Assembly (NCBI GenBank): GCA_013001595.1
Contig: JABDMH010000079.1
Location: forward strand, 1 to 40,963
Length of the DNA: 40,963 bases
Source of the DNA: Saprospiraceae bacterium
Lineage (GTDB): Bacteria > Bacteroidota > Bacteroidia > Chitinophagales > Saprospiraceae
Direction: 5' to 3'
The translations under genes were made by a program, and so were the position numbers. Below, in pieces: positions 17,235 through 26,145 of this stretch (positions are counted from its first letter, which is position 1; each line of letters begins with the position of its first letter). The notes below the pieces were generated by a model that saw nothing but the letters and a program-made list of their open reading frames with translations, made no database searches and was not told the origin of the DNA.

Positions 17235-18101
17235 ATGCGCGCACTTAAGATAACAACGACCATCACACCTAGAGATCAAAAGTCTCTAGATCAGTACCTG
17301 AATGATATCTCAAAATACGACGTACTGACCCCTGAAGAGGAAGTACGCTTGTTTGAGACATTTCATGCTGGAGATGAAGATGCCTTTGTTAAGATTGTTT
17401 TCCATAATCTGAGGTTTGTGGTATCAGTAGCTAAAAAATATCAGCATTTGGGGCTTAGTTTAGGAGACCTAATTAATGAAGGAAACGTGGGGCTGATTAA
17501 GGCAGCTCACCGGTTTGATGTGAGCAAAGGATTCAAATTTATATCATATGCGGTATGGTGGATCAGACAATCCATCCTGCAAGCCATTAATGACAAAGGC
17601 CGAAAAATTAGGATTCCACTTAATTTGAATGCGGTGCAGACCAAGGTGCAGAAGAAAATTGATGAAATTGTGCAGCATGAGGAGAGGCATCCCTCAATCG
17701 AAGAGTTGGCCGATGCGCTGGACCTGAAAGAAGAAGTTGTACAACGAAGTCTCGACCACTACCGAAAATGTCGGTCATTGGATGCTCCCGTCACCGATGA
17801 TGGAGAGGTTTCTATGGTGGAATTGTTGCAGGACGATTCTATGCAGTCACCAGACTACAATTTGTCTGAGGAAGAGTCTCGCAAGTTACAAGTAAAAGAG
17901 TTACTTGATAGTCTTCCAGAACGTCAGGCAGTCGTAATAAGTCTTTATTTTGGACTTGGTGGATCTGAAGCCATGACATTGGAAAGTATTGGAGATCATC
18001 TCGGGATGACCAGAGAAAGAGTCCGCCAAATTAGAGATAAGGGATTGCGTAAGATGCGTGGCAGAGCTAAGCGTTCAGAAGGACTCTTCTCAAGCAACTG
18101 A
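17235..18101 (+). CDS. RpoD-like (group 1/2) sigma-70 factor
   Basis: 288 residues, the compact form usual for Bacteroidota RpoD, lacking the long region 1.1. Region 1.2 is LDQYLNDISKYDVLTPEEE; region 2 carries NLRFVVSVAKKYQHLGLSLGDLINEGN and FKFISYAVWWIRQSI; region 4 ends with the helix-turn-helix MTLESIGDHLGMTRERVRQIRDKGLRKMR. The core-binding and -10 recognition helices are well kept. Compared with the usual housekeeping protein, the region 2.4/3.0 junction reads NDKGRKIRIPLN rather than an EQSRIVRLPLN-type sequence, and region 3 is divergent. It may therefore be a second, group 2 sigma factor rather than the primary one; this cannot be settled from the window. A terminator follows at 18133-18167. 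Confidence 0.9.
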   Translation: MRALKITTTITPRDQKSLDQYLNDISKYDVLTPEEEVRLFETFHAGDEDAFVKIVFHNLRFVVSVAKKYQHLGLSLGDLINEGNVGLIKAAHRFDVSKGFKFISYAVWWIRQSILQAINDKGRKIRIPLNLNAVQTKVQKKIDEIVQHEERHPSIEELADALDLKEEVVQRSLDHYRKCRSLDAPVTDDGEVSMVELLQDDSMQSPDYNLSEEESRKLQVKELLDSLPERQAVVISLYFGLGGSEAMTLESIGDHLGMTRERVRQIRDKGLRKMRGRAKRSEGLFSSN

Positions 18102-18132
18102 GAAAATCTAAGCCTTATACCATAAGAAATAT

Positions 18133-18167
18133 GAGTCTATCGCACAAGCGGTAGGCTCTTTCTTTTT
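18133..18167 (+). terminator. Intrinsic terminator after the sigma factor gene
   Basis: GAGTCTATCG pairs over ten positions with CGGTAGGCTC (two G-T wobbles), six-base loop, followed by TTTCTTTTTG. It lies 32 bp after the sigma stop and ahead of the NYN gene, separating the two transcripts. Confidence 0.85.
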
Positions 18168-18200
18168 GTAGCAGTCAGGGATTTTCCCATCTTAGCTCTT

Positions 18201-18731
18201 ATGGAAGAACCAATCTACGATGTCGTTATTAGTCAAACGGTCGCCATCCTCATCGATGGCAATAACATTGAGTTGGGATTAAAGACATTGGTGGGAGATA
18301 AGAATGCATTAATAGACTTCGATTCCTTGATCCCCAAATTGCTGGATGGGCGAGGATTGAAACGACTTATTTATTTCAGAGAAGGCACTCATATATCCAG
18401 TCGCCTTGCCGAAAGACTACTTACTAAATTCCACGGCTCTGTTGTGCCTTGTTATAAATCGGCAGACATCCCCCTTACTATTAGAGCTACTCAGATCGCA
18501 ACGAAGGTGGATACCATCATCATCATGTCTGGAGACTCAGACTATGTCGAACTGGTGAGGCATCTGAAGGGCGAGGGAGTCCGAGTAGAAGTAGCGGCAA
18601 TAGAGGCATCTACCGCTCAAATATTAATTGATGAGGTCGAGCATTTTACACCAATCACTGAAGAAGATTGTTACATTCTCAAGCCCACCCGAAAAGTCAG
18701 GAAATCAAAGAAACGAGGTAAAGTTAAATGA
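18201..18731 (+). CDS. NYN/LabA-like PIN-fold domain protein (putative ribonuclease)
   Basis: 176 residues. VAILIDGNNIE (D19) starts the fold; VDTIIIMSGDSDYVELVRHLKGEG contains acidic residues D104, D112 and D114, which with D19 form the expected metal-binding cluster of NYN nucleases; GVRVEVAAIE is the following strand. The lysine-rich tail (KVRKSKKRGKVK) could bind RNA. NYN domains are PIN-like nucleases, often acting on RNA. It begins 34 bp after the sigma-factor terminator, so it may have its own promoter or receive read-through. Target unknown. Confidence 0.85.
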   Translation: MEEPIYDVVISQTVAILIDGNNIELGLKTLVGDKNALIDFDSLIPKLLDGRGLKRLIYFREGTHISSRLAERLLTKFHGSVVPCYKSADIPLTIRATQIATKVDTIIIMSGDSDYVELVRHLKGEGVRVEVAAIEASTAQILIDEVEHFTPITEEDCYILKPTRKVRKSKKRGKVK

Positions 18732-18876
18732 TTGCTAATGTTATGTAGCGTGCATCGGACCATCCTTTGTAATTAAAGCACTCCCGCTAGATCCTTACTA
18801 GAATTCTATCAATTCCCTATTTTGCGTCGGCATTGATGTATTTGCCTTTCAAAAGTTAGCCAAACACAAAACGAAA

Positions 18877-20550
18877 ATGGGATTTGCTACGATTGACTAT
18901 ATCATATTCTTTCTCTATGCTGTTGTGATTGTAAGCATTGCCTTCTGGGTGACGAGAAAGAGTGATAAGACTTCTGAAGATTATTTTTTGGCAGGTAAGA
19001 GCTTACCTTGGTGGGCCATTGGAGCTTCACTGATTGCCGCCAACATATCGGCTGAGCAGTTCATTGGCATGTCCGGATCTGGATTTGCGATTGGTTTGGC
19101 AATAGCATCTTACGAGTGGATGGCAGCGTTGACCCTACTCATTGTAGGTAAGTTTTTCTTGCCCATTTTCATTGAAAAGCAATTGTATACCATCCCAGAA
19201 TTCATTGAGAAAAGATATAACGAAAACCTCAAAACCATACTTGCCGTTTTTTGGATTGGACTCTATGTCTTTGTAAACCTTACTTCGGTTTTGTACTTGG
19301 GTGCTACAGCATTGGATACAATCATGGGTGGAGGTTCGGGCTCCCTCATGGTTTTTATCATCGGCCTAGCCGCTTTTGCTGCCCTTTATTCCTTATGGGG
19401 AGGTTTGGCTGCGGTGGCTTGGACAGATGTGATTCAAGTTGTTTTGCTCATAGCTGGAGGTTTGGTTACTACGTACATTGCATTGACCCATGTCAGTCCG
19501 GATGGTGGCATTGTGGGCGGTTTTCGTAAGATCTATGAAGCTGTCCCAGAAAAATTTTCCATGATACTATCAGAGGGAGAGATCATTACACCCAATGGTA
19601 AAGATGCCTATTTGGACCTGCCGGGACTTGCCGTAATATTCGGTGGTTTATGGGTGGCCAATATTTACTATTGGGGTTTTAATCAGTATATAATTCAGCG
19701 CACCTTGGCCGCTAAAAATTTGGGAGAAGCCCAAAAGGGAATTGCCTTCGCCGCCTTTCTTAAATTACTTATTCCGTTAATTGTAGTAGTTCCCGGTATT
19801 GTCGCATATGTGATGAATGCGGATGCCCAGGGTGCAATATCTGCAGCAAGTCTTGATCCAAGTTTTCTGGGAGTGGAAGGAAATATTATAAATGATAATG
19901 CTGCTCCATGGCTGATTAGCAATTTCATTCCGACTGGTCTAAAAGGCCTGGTCTTGGCGGCTCTGGCAGCAGCGATTGTATCTTCACTTGCCTCCATGCT
20001 AAATTCCACAGCTACCATCTTTACGATGGATATATATCAGCCCTACATGAATCCTAAGGCTACTGAAGGTCAACTAGTCAATGTAGGTCGAATCACGGCA
20101 GGTTTGGCCTTGATTGTAGCTGTCAGTATAGCACCCCAACTGGCAGATCTGGGTCAAGTATTTCAATACATTCAAGAATACACGGGTATTGTGAGTCCAG
20201 GTATCCTGGCGGTCTTCATTTTAGGTTTGTTCTGGAAGCGCACCACCAATCGCGCAGCCATCTGGGGAGCAATCGTATCCATACCTATAGCCTTGTACTT
20301 TAAAGTAGCCCCTAAAGGTTGGGCTGAGGATGACTTGTTCATCGACATTCCTTTTATGGATCAGATGTTCTGGACATGTATCCTAACGATGATCATCATG
20401 GTTGTGATTAGCCTTTCTGGATCAGATGGAAAGGACCATGCGAAGGGCATTACTTTATCGAGGGCATTATTTAAGACCGACAAGGTATTTAATGTAGCTG
20501 CCACGGTTATTATTGCAGTGCTTGTCCTATTGTATTATCTATTCTGGTAG
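18877..20550 (+). CDS. SLC5/SSS family sodium:sugar symporter (SGLT-like)
   Basis: 557 residues, about 14 helices. TSEDYFLAGKSLPWWAIGASLIAANISAEQFIGMSG is the classic SSS N-terminal signature (split over helices 1-2), and ALAAAIVSSLASMLNSTATIFTMDIY is the conserved helix-8 region that includes sodium-site serines. Overall similarity is to bacterial sodium/glucose-galactose transporters such as vSGLT. The convergent galactokinase gene 0.7 kb downstream makes galactose a plausible substrate (inference). Located in the inner membrane. A perfect 7-bp inverted repeat follows the stop directly. Confidence 0.9.
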   Translation: MGFATIDYIIFFLYAVVIVSIAFWVTRKSDKTSEDYFLAGKSLPWWAIGASLIAANISAEQFIGMSGSGFAIGLAIASYEWMAALTLLIVGKFFLPIFIEKQLYTIPEFIEKRYNENLKTILAVFWIGLYVFVNLTSVLYLGATALDTIMGGGSGSLMVFIIGLAAFAALYSLWGGLAAVAWTDVIQVVLLIAGGLVTTYIALTHVSPDGGIVGGFRKIYEAVPEKFSMILSEGEIITPNGKDAYLDLPGLAVIFGGLWVANIYYWGFNQYIIQRTLAAKNLGEAQKGIAFAAFLKLLIPLIVVVPGIVAYVMNADAQGAISAASLDPSFLGVEGNIINDNAAPWLISNFIPTGLKGLVLAALAAAIVSSLASMLNSTATIFTMDIYQPYMNPKATEGQLVNVGRITAGLALIVAVSIAPQLADLGQVFQYIQEYTGIVSPGILAVFILGLFWKRTTNRAAIWGAIVSIPIALYFKVAPKGWAEDDLFIDIPFMDQMFWTCILTMIIMVVISLSGSDGKDHAKGITLSRALFKTDKVFNVAATVIIAVLVLLYYLFW

Positions 20551-20567
20551 AAATCTATTTTAGATTT
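20551..20567. terminator. Perfect inverted repeat after the symporter gene
   Basis: AAATCTA-TTT-TAGATTT begins directly after the TAG stop at 20548-20550. The stem is AT-rich and no long T-tract follows, so it may be a weak terminator or only an mRNA 3' end stabiliser. Confidence 0.35.
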
Positions 20568-20614
20568 ATCGGTTATGAGAATAAGGTCGGAACATTATAT
20601 AAAACGTTGGAATT

Positions 20615-21013
20615 TTGAAACAGAGCTTAAAACCCAATGGATACAATTCTGTCTCAATATATTTTATAGTGGACGGAGCAAAAAAACTTATCGACCTTTT
20701 ACTTGAAATCTTTGATGCGGAGGAATTGAGGAAGTATGACATGCCAGACGGCACAATCATTCACACTGAAACTAAAATTGACGATTCAGTACTTATGTTT
20801 GGAAGTTCATCGGACCAATTCCCTCCCAATAAAATTTTTGACCCACATTTACGTTCCGAACGTTAACAGCATTTTTTAAAAAGCCATTGATTTAGGATGT
20901 GAACCTTTCGAAAACCAGTGGTGTAGGAAGGCGACCCAGACCGTAGAGGGAGTTTTAAGGACTTTACAGGAAATGTGTGGTCAATTGGAACTCAATTGGC
21001 CATAGAAAAATAA
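20615..21013 (+). pseudogene. Decayed VOC (glyoxalase/PhnB-like) family gene
   Basis: The first part (20615-20866) reads SLKPNGYNSVSIYFIVDGAKKLID ... KYDMPDGTIIHTETKIDDSVLMFG, a normal PhnB-like VOC start. At about 20840 the frame shifts; the other frame continues HIYVPNVNSIF, then TAA at 20877, then KAIDLGCEPFE. A second frame change between about 20905 and 20927 restores EGDPDRRGSFKDFTGNVWSIGTQL, ending at TAA 21011. The starting codon is TTG where relatives have ATG. Two frameshifts, one nonsense codon and a weak start make loss of function clear. The family text remains readable, so the decay is recent. The remaining 21014-21242 holds no gene; a palindrome GTAGCT-C-AGCTAC lies at 21193-21205. 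Confidence 0.85.
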
Positions 21014-21242
21014 CGAACCGACAACATGCTTATGCAATTGCTTGTTCACTCCCAGTTCTGAAATCCGCAAGGATTTATGCACTTGCTGTGCACTTGAAAA
21101 CTTTTGTGCTGACCCACTAAGCTTCATAACCGTGACTATAACCTTTCTGAGCTACTGCACAAAGTGCTATTGTAATGACCTTAAGACTCCAGGTAGCTCA
21201 GCTACGCTAAACACATCATAGATGAATTACCAGAAAAACCGC

Positions 21243-22346
21243 TCAGCACTTGCTTGCTCCATCAGCAGTCTTGACCTCATGCATTTCCAGATCTATGCCG
21301 AATCTATCCCGATAAGCACGTTCCACCGTTTCTACAAATGCGGATGCAACGGAATTATGAATCAAATTAATCGTACAACCACCAAAACCTCCTCCCATCA
21401 TACGTGCGCCGAGCACCTTGTTGTGCTTGCTGGCCTCGTTCACCAGAAAATCCAGTTCAGGACAGCTTACTTCATAATCTTCCGACAAGCTGCGATGTGA
21501 AGCAAACATGAGGGAACCTAATTTTTCCAGATCACCATTCTGTAAAGCTTCCTTAGCCGCTATCACACGACTATTTTCATCTATCACGTGTCGACATCGT
21601 TGGTAAATTTCTTCACCTAGGGCTTGATGGCTTTGTGCCAACATCTCCTTGTTCACATCTCTCAAGGAAGAGATTTGTGGAAACGATCTCTGCAAAATTT
21701 TTACACCTTGTTCACACGATGCACGTCGATCGTTGTATGCAGAAGAGGCCAACTCATGCTGGATCTTAGTATTGAGAAGAATCAGTTGTACATTGCCCAA
21801 ATCTAAGGGAACGTACTCAAAATCCAGCGACCTGCAATCTAGCAGCATGGCGTGATCGGTTTTACCCATCATGCTTGAGAATTGGTCCATGATGCCACAT
21901 TTCATACCCACAAAATGATGCTCAGCCTTCTGACAGGCCTTGGCGATCTGCCAGCGGTCCAATCTCAAGTCAAAAAAATCGTTGAGGCCAAAGGCCAGGC
22001 CACATTCTAAGGCAGCAGAAGAACTCACTCCCGAACCTAAAGGCACATTTCCAGAAAAATGTATCTGACATCCCTTGATGGCATTTGGCACCAGAACTTG
22101 TAATTCATGTACCACCCCCATTACATAGTTCTGCCAGCCGGAGTTGAGCGGTACAAGGTGCTTTAAGGCAAACGTGTGCACCTCATTTAGGTCCTGTGCA
22201 TGAACAATGCATGTATCTGATTGATTTTCTGCAATGGTAAAGACCATCTCTTTATCGATGGCAGCGGGCAGCACAAATCCCTCATTATAATCTGTGTGCT
22301 CTCCGATCAAATTGATCCTGCCAGGAGCACGATATCTTTTGCTCAT
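21243..22346 (-). CDS. galK: Galactokinase
   Basis: 367 residues of the GHMP kinase superfamily. The galactokinase signature APGRINLIGEHTDYNEGFVLP starts at residue 7; VPLGSGVSSSAALE (101-114) is the ATP-binding GHMP motif, GIMDQF carries the catalytic Asp, and GARMMGGGFGGCTI is the third motif. It phosphorylates galactose to galactose-1-phosphate, the first Leloir step. The N-terminus is about 15-20 residues shorter than in many galactokinases; an in-frame stop just upstream of the ATG rules out a longer start. No galT, galE or galM is in the window. Convergent with the SGLT-like symporter. Confidence 0.95.
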   Translation of the reverse strand: MSKRYRAPGRINLIGEHTDYNEGFVLPAAIDKEMVFTIAENQSDTCIVHAQDLNEVHTFALKHLVPLNSGWQNYVMGVVHELQVLVPNAIKGCQIHFSGNVPLGSGVSSSAALECGLAFGLNDFFDLRLDRWQIAKACQKAEHHFVGMKCGIMDQFSSMMGKTDHAMLLDCRSLDFEYVPLDLGNVQLILLNTKIQHELASSAYNDRRASCEQGVKILQRSFPQISSLRDVNKEMLAQSHQALGEEIYQRCRHVIDENSRVIAAKEALQNGDLEKLGSLMFASHRSLSEDYEVSCPELDFLVNEASKHNKVLGARMMGGGFGGCTINLIHNSVASAFVETVERAYRDRFGIDLEMHEVKTADGASKC

Positions 22347-22492
22347 ATCTTGATTTTAGGTCATCTTAGCAAGATAGGGATATTGTTTTTTGAAATACTG
22401 ACTGGGATGGTCAAGATTGGTGTGGTCGGAATAGGTAACGTTGATTATATTTAGAGCAAATAGCCCAAAAAGAGCGAGGCACTCAAGACAGT

Positions 22493-23968
22493 ATGATGGG
22501 AAGAGGAAGTTGGTGGATACGTGTGTTGGCCACGTTAGGTTTAGCCTGGCTGCCATGGCTAGAATCGGAATTTTTTCGACATGAGCTTTTTAATTTTGTA
22601 GGACGTTTTCACCCGCTCGTGCTGCATTTTCCCATAGTGATTATCGGCTTGGCAACGCTATTTGAAAGTCTATTTGGCCGCTATAAGGATAATCGCGTAC
22701 GTCAGATTGTTTCGATCACCTTTCGCCTGGGTTTAATTACGGCCTTGATTTCTGTCGCTGCAGGCTATCTGCTGTATATTAATGGCGACTATGCCGGACG
22801 ATCTATGCGCCTCCATTTTATCGGCGGATGTGCGCTAGCCATTGTTTTGATCTGGGCAGATTTCTATCGTTCGCGTTATCTACGGGAGCGTCAGATAAAA
22901 TATCGGACATGGTTTAGATCACTTCTTTATAGTGCGCTAATACTTGTCGTTTTTACGGGACATCACGGTGGCTCAGTCACTCATGGGGCAGATTTTGTGA
23001 CTAAACCACTTGCAGAATTTGCTGCTCGAAAGGACCTTGCCAATACTAAAGCATTAAAGAACCCCGCCTCGATGCTCTTGTTTAAAGACATGATTCTTCC
23101 CGCTTTTCAAGATAAATGCATTAGCTGCCACAACGAACAGAAGACCAAGGGAGGACTAGATATGAGCAGTTACGATCAATTATTGAAAGGGGGAAAGAGT
23201 GGAGATCCCATGCTGGTCTCTGGAGAGCCGGATGAAAGTGTACTCTATCAGCGAATCACCCTGCCTGCTGATCACGATGACTACATGCCCCCAGAGGGGA
23301 AGTCACCGTTGAGTGAAGTCGTGGTAGAACTTATTCGTTGGTGGATCGAGGAAGGTGGAACAGCCGCTGATACCTTGGGTGAAGGACATCCTGATATGGC
23401 TTGGCAGCAGCAGATCGAAGACTATATTCCTTCCCTGGCAATGCAACAATACTTAGCTTCTGAAGCTCGAGCAGCACGTCTAAAAATTGCACCAAAACTA
23501 CGTAGACTTTGTTTCGATTTAGGGCTTGATGTGGAGCCAGATTTGAAGTCTGATTCGGCCTATTTTGTGTTATCAATGCGCATCCCTCCTCGAATTATCA
23601 CGGATGAAACGTTGTCGAAAGTAATGTCTTATCGAGATGTGTTTTCTAGAGTATCCCTGGTTTCTGCAGACATTACAGATGAGGGGCTTTATTATTTGGG
23701 AAGAATGAATAACCTGAAGGAATTGATTCTGATCAAGAGTTGCATCACGGGCAGTGGCTTGGCTTATCTCAAAGGCTTATCCAAATTGGAACTCCTGAAT
23801 TTATCGCATACGGACCTAACCAATGAGCATATTTTGCAGATCATGTCTCTACCCTCACTAAAGAATGTATATCTATTTAATGCGGAAGTTGACGAAAATG
23901 TGAGGGCCGCTATAGATCAAAGTCTGGATCAAACTAAAGTCACCTTCGAAGAAGGACCATATTATTGA
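22493..23968 (+). CDS. Membrane-bound c-type cytochrome (DUF2231-like + planctomycete-type cytochrome) with leucine-rich C-terminus
   Basis: 491 residues. Four membrane helices (first about 180 residues) with HPLVLHFPIVIIG and VFTGHHGGSVTHG match DUF2231-type membrane domains. A c-type haem site C209-I-S-C-H213 follows, within ILPAFQDKCISCHNEQKTKGGLDM, typical of the PSCyt1 planctomycete cytochrome domain; the domain ends with DYMPPEGKSPLSE. The last 130 residues contain leucine-rich-repeat-like units (LYYLGRMNNLKELILI, LAYLKGLSKLELLNLSHTDL). The haem domain should face the periplasm. Substrate or redox partner unknown. First gene of a three-gene cytochrome/DUF1552 module. Confidence 0.82.
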   Translation: MMGRGSWWIRVLATLGLAWLPWLESEFFRHELFNFVGRFHPLVLHFPIVIIGLATLFESLFGRYKDNRVRQIVSITFRLGLITALISVAAGYLLYINGDYAGRSMRLHFIGGCALAIVLIWADFYRSRYLRERQIKYRTWFRSLLYSALILVVFTGHHGGSVTHGADFVTKPLAEFAARKDLANTKALKNPASMLLFKDMILPAFQDKCISCHNEQKTKGGLDMSSYDQLLKGGKSGDPMLVSGEPDESVLYQRITLPADHDDYMPPEGKSPLSEVVVELIRWWIEEGGTAADTLGEGHPDMAWQQQIEDYIPSLAMQQYLASEARAARLKIAPKLRRLCFDLGLDVEPDLKSDSAYFVLSMRIPPRIITDETLSKVMSYRDVFSRVSLVSADITDEGLYYLGRMNNLKELILIKSCITGSGLAYLKGLSKLELLNLSHTDLTNEHILQIMSLPSLKNVYLFNAEVDENVRAAIDQSLDQTKVTFEEGPYY

Positions 23969-24169
23969 GCCGTGGGGAGGTGAGATGTATAGTTTGTGGA
24001 AGGTGCTCTTAATCAACTTCTCAGGCCCTACTTCTTAGTGTAAAACAAGTTTTGTGCATTAGGCATGATAGGCCCAACTACCCAACAACTTGACTGCCAA
24101 ACAGTAAATATTGGAAACCTTGTCTAAAACGTCTTAAATCAGTAACTTACGGCTGGCGGAAAATTTTTC

Positions 24170-26143
24170 TTGGTGAATCTATCTTTACTTAAATTTCTAG
24201 GTGTAGCATGTTGCCTTCTCGGCCTGAACCTTGTCGAAGTTTCTGCAGATGAAAAGGAAGATAGAAGGTTTCGAAATAATATCAGGAGTGTACTTCGTAA
24301 GCATTGCACTTCTTGTCATAATGAAGCTGAAAAAAAGGGGGGCGTAAATCTAGATGTTTTTGATTTTGTGGTACATGTTGTACGACGAGGTGATCTTTTT
24401 CAAAAGGTCATTGAAACCGTGGAAATGGGAGCCATGCCTCCCAGCAATCGTCGAGCAATGTCCACGCAAGATCGGGATAGCCTTGTGCTAGGGTTACGAA
24501 GAATCTTGAACAATGCCCTGCTGGAGCCTGATCCTGGCGAAGCCATAATGCGAAGATTGAGTCATCGAGAATATCAGTATACCATTAAAGATCTGGTTGG
24601 CATAGACTTCGATGCACGCTCGTTTTTCCCTTCTGAGGGATCAGGTGGCGAAGGTTTTGATAATCAATCTCGTGTTCTTTATGTAACCCCACTCATGATG
24701 GAACGCTATTACGCTGCAGCCGACTCTATTATGAGGAAACTCAAGAAGGACAATTCAAGTTGGAATATGTTGGTGTCGGAGCCTTATAAACCTAGTATCT
24801 TTCGCAAGGCTGTAGCATGGATCGGTGGAGTATTTGGAGTGAGCAATATGAAGTGGCGCGCTCCAGTAGAAGCAGCCGAAAAAGTATTACTACCATTTGC
24901 TCAGAAAGCCTACCGTCGTTTTCTATCTGCAGATGAGGAAGCAAAACTTCTGGGGTTTTTTAGTGAAGTATACTTTGCAGACTGGCATGCTGAAAATGCA
25001 TATGAATCTTCCCTTACCACCGTTTTGAAGAGAATTCTTGTTTCACCCCATTTTCTCTTTCGCTATGAGGCCAATCTTCCAACCGTCCGGCCCTACCCGG
25101 TCAGTAATTTCGAATTGGCCACCCGATTGTCCTATTTGCTGTGGTCCTCTATGCCAGACGACACGCTCATGCAGGTCGCTTATCGAGAAGATTTACACGA
25201 TTCCGTCATTCTGCAACGTGAGGTAGATCGAATGATGCGCAGCCTGAAATTCAGGCGCTTTACCTCATCTTTTTCTGTGCAATGGCTGGGTGTGGAAGAG
25301 TCTCTCTTATCACCCAAGGCAGATCCTGACAAATTTCCAGAGCTGACCCCGTCCTTGAGCCAATCCATGCACTCCGAGGTTGTAGATTTCTTTCACTATG
25401 TATTTACTGAGGAGCGGAATCTCCTAGACCTATTGGATAGTGATTATGGCTTTCTAAATCAGCAGCTTGCCGCGCATTATGATTTACCTCCTGTTGAAGG
25501 CGATTATGTGCGCAAGGTAGCTTTTGCAGATCACCGGAGAGGAGGTGTGTTGGGTATGGGCGCTGTCTTGATGGGGACCTCCCTACCCCTTAGGACCAGC
25601 CCCGTACTTCGAGGTCAATGGGTACTTGAGCAACTTCTTGGAGATGGTGTTCCACCTCCGCCGCCGGATGTGCCAGAACTCACTGAGGAAAGAGCGGGCA
25701 TCCACGATGAGCTAGATCTTCGTACCCTATTGGAAAAACACCGTACGGCACCTGGATGCATGGGTTGCCATAAAAAGATGGATCCGATTGGTCTCGGGTT
25801 GGAAAATTTTGATGCCATTGGTCGATGGCGAAATTTTTATGGGGTAGTGGCAATTAATCCCCAGGGTGTGCTAGAAGATGGACGTACCTTTGCATCTGCG
25901 AAAGAGTTAAGGTCACTATTGTTGGATGAAAAAGAAAAATTTGCCAAAACATTATCCAGAAAACTGCTGTCCTATGCGCTAGGAAGAGGCATTGAATTCA
26001 CTGATTCTCCCACCGTGCGTGAACTTTCTGAAGGTTTGATGGCCAGTAATTTTGACAGTAGACAATGGATGCTCGATCTGGTCATGAGCTATCCTTTTAG
26101 ACATCGGCGAAGTGATCAGCGTGATCGCTATAAAGACATATAA
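24170..26143 (+). CDS. Exported planctomycete-type cytochrome protein with DUF1587/1592/1588/1585 domains
   Basis: About 657 residues. The start is TTG 24170 or GTG 24173; no ATG fits the signal peptide ([23 protein letters not shown]). Haem motif C46-T-S-C-H50 lies early in a PSCyt1-like domain ([11 protein letters not shown]). Then come [19 protein letters not shown] with [14 protein letters not shown] (DUF1587), [17 protein letters not shown] (DUF1592), [27 protein letters not shown] (DUF1588) with a second haem motif C530-M-G-C-H534, and the DUF1585 end with [13 protein letters not shown]. These domain sets are abundant in Planctomycetes and Verrucomicrobia; biochemical function is unproven. 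It ends 2 bp before the DUF1552 gene, its usual partner. Confidence 0.88.
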   Translation: MVNLSLLKFLGVACCLLGLNLVEVSADEKEDRRFRNNIRSVLRKHCTSCHNEAEKKGGVNLDVFDFVVHVVRRGDLFQKVIETVEMGAMPPSNRRAMSTQDRDSLVLGLRRILNNALLEPDPGEAIMRRLSHREYQYTIKDLVGIDFDARSFFPSEGSGGEGFDNQSRVLYVTPLMMERYYAAADSIMRKLKKDNSSWNMLVSEPYKPSIFRKAVAWIGGVFGVSNMKWRAPVEAAEKVLLPFAQKAYRRFLSADEEAKLLGFFSEVYFADWHAENAYESSLTTVLKRILVSPHFLFRYEANLPTVRPYPVSNFELATRLSYLLWSSMPDDTLMQVAYREDLHDSVILQREVDRMMRSLKFRRFTSSFSVQWLGVEESLLSPKADPDKFPELTPSLSQSMHSEVVDFFHYVFTEERNLLDLLDSDYGFLNQQLAAHYDLPPVEGDYVRKVAFADHRRGGVLGMGAVLMGTSLPLRTSPVLRGQWVLEQLLGDGVPPPPPDVPELTEERAGIHDELDLRTLLEKHRTAPGCMGCHKKMDPIGLGLENFDAIGRWRNFYGVVAINPQGVLEDGRTFASAKELRSLLLDEKEKFAKTLSRKLLSYALGRGIEFTDSPTVRELSEGLMASNFDSRQWMLDLVMSYPFRHRRSDQRDRYKDI

Positions 26144-26145
26144 AG

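Noticed and set aside
21181-21242. GTAGCT-C-AGCTAC palindrome as a transcription-factor site
   Set aside because: It lies downstream of both flanking genes' 3' ends, where an operator is unlikely; no second copy was noticed.
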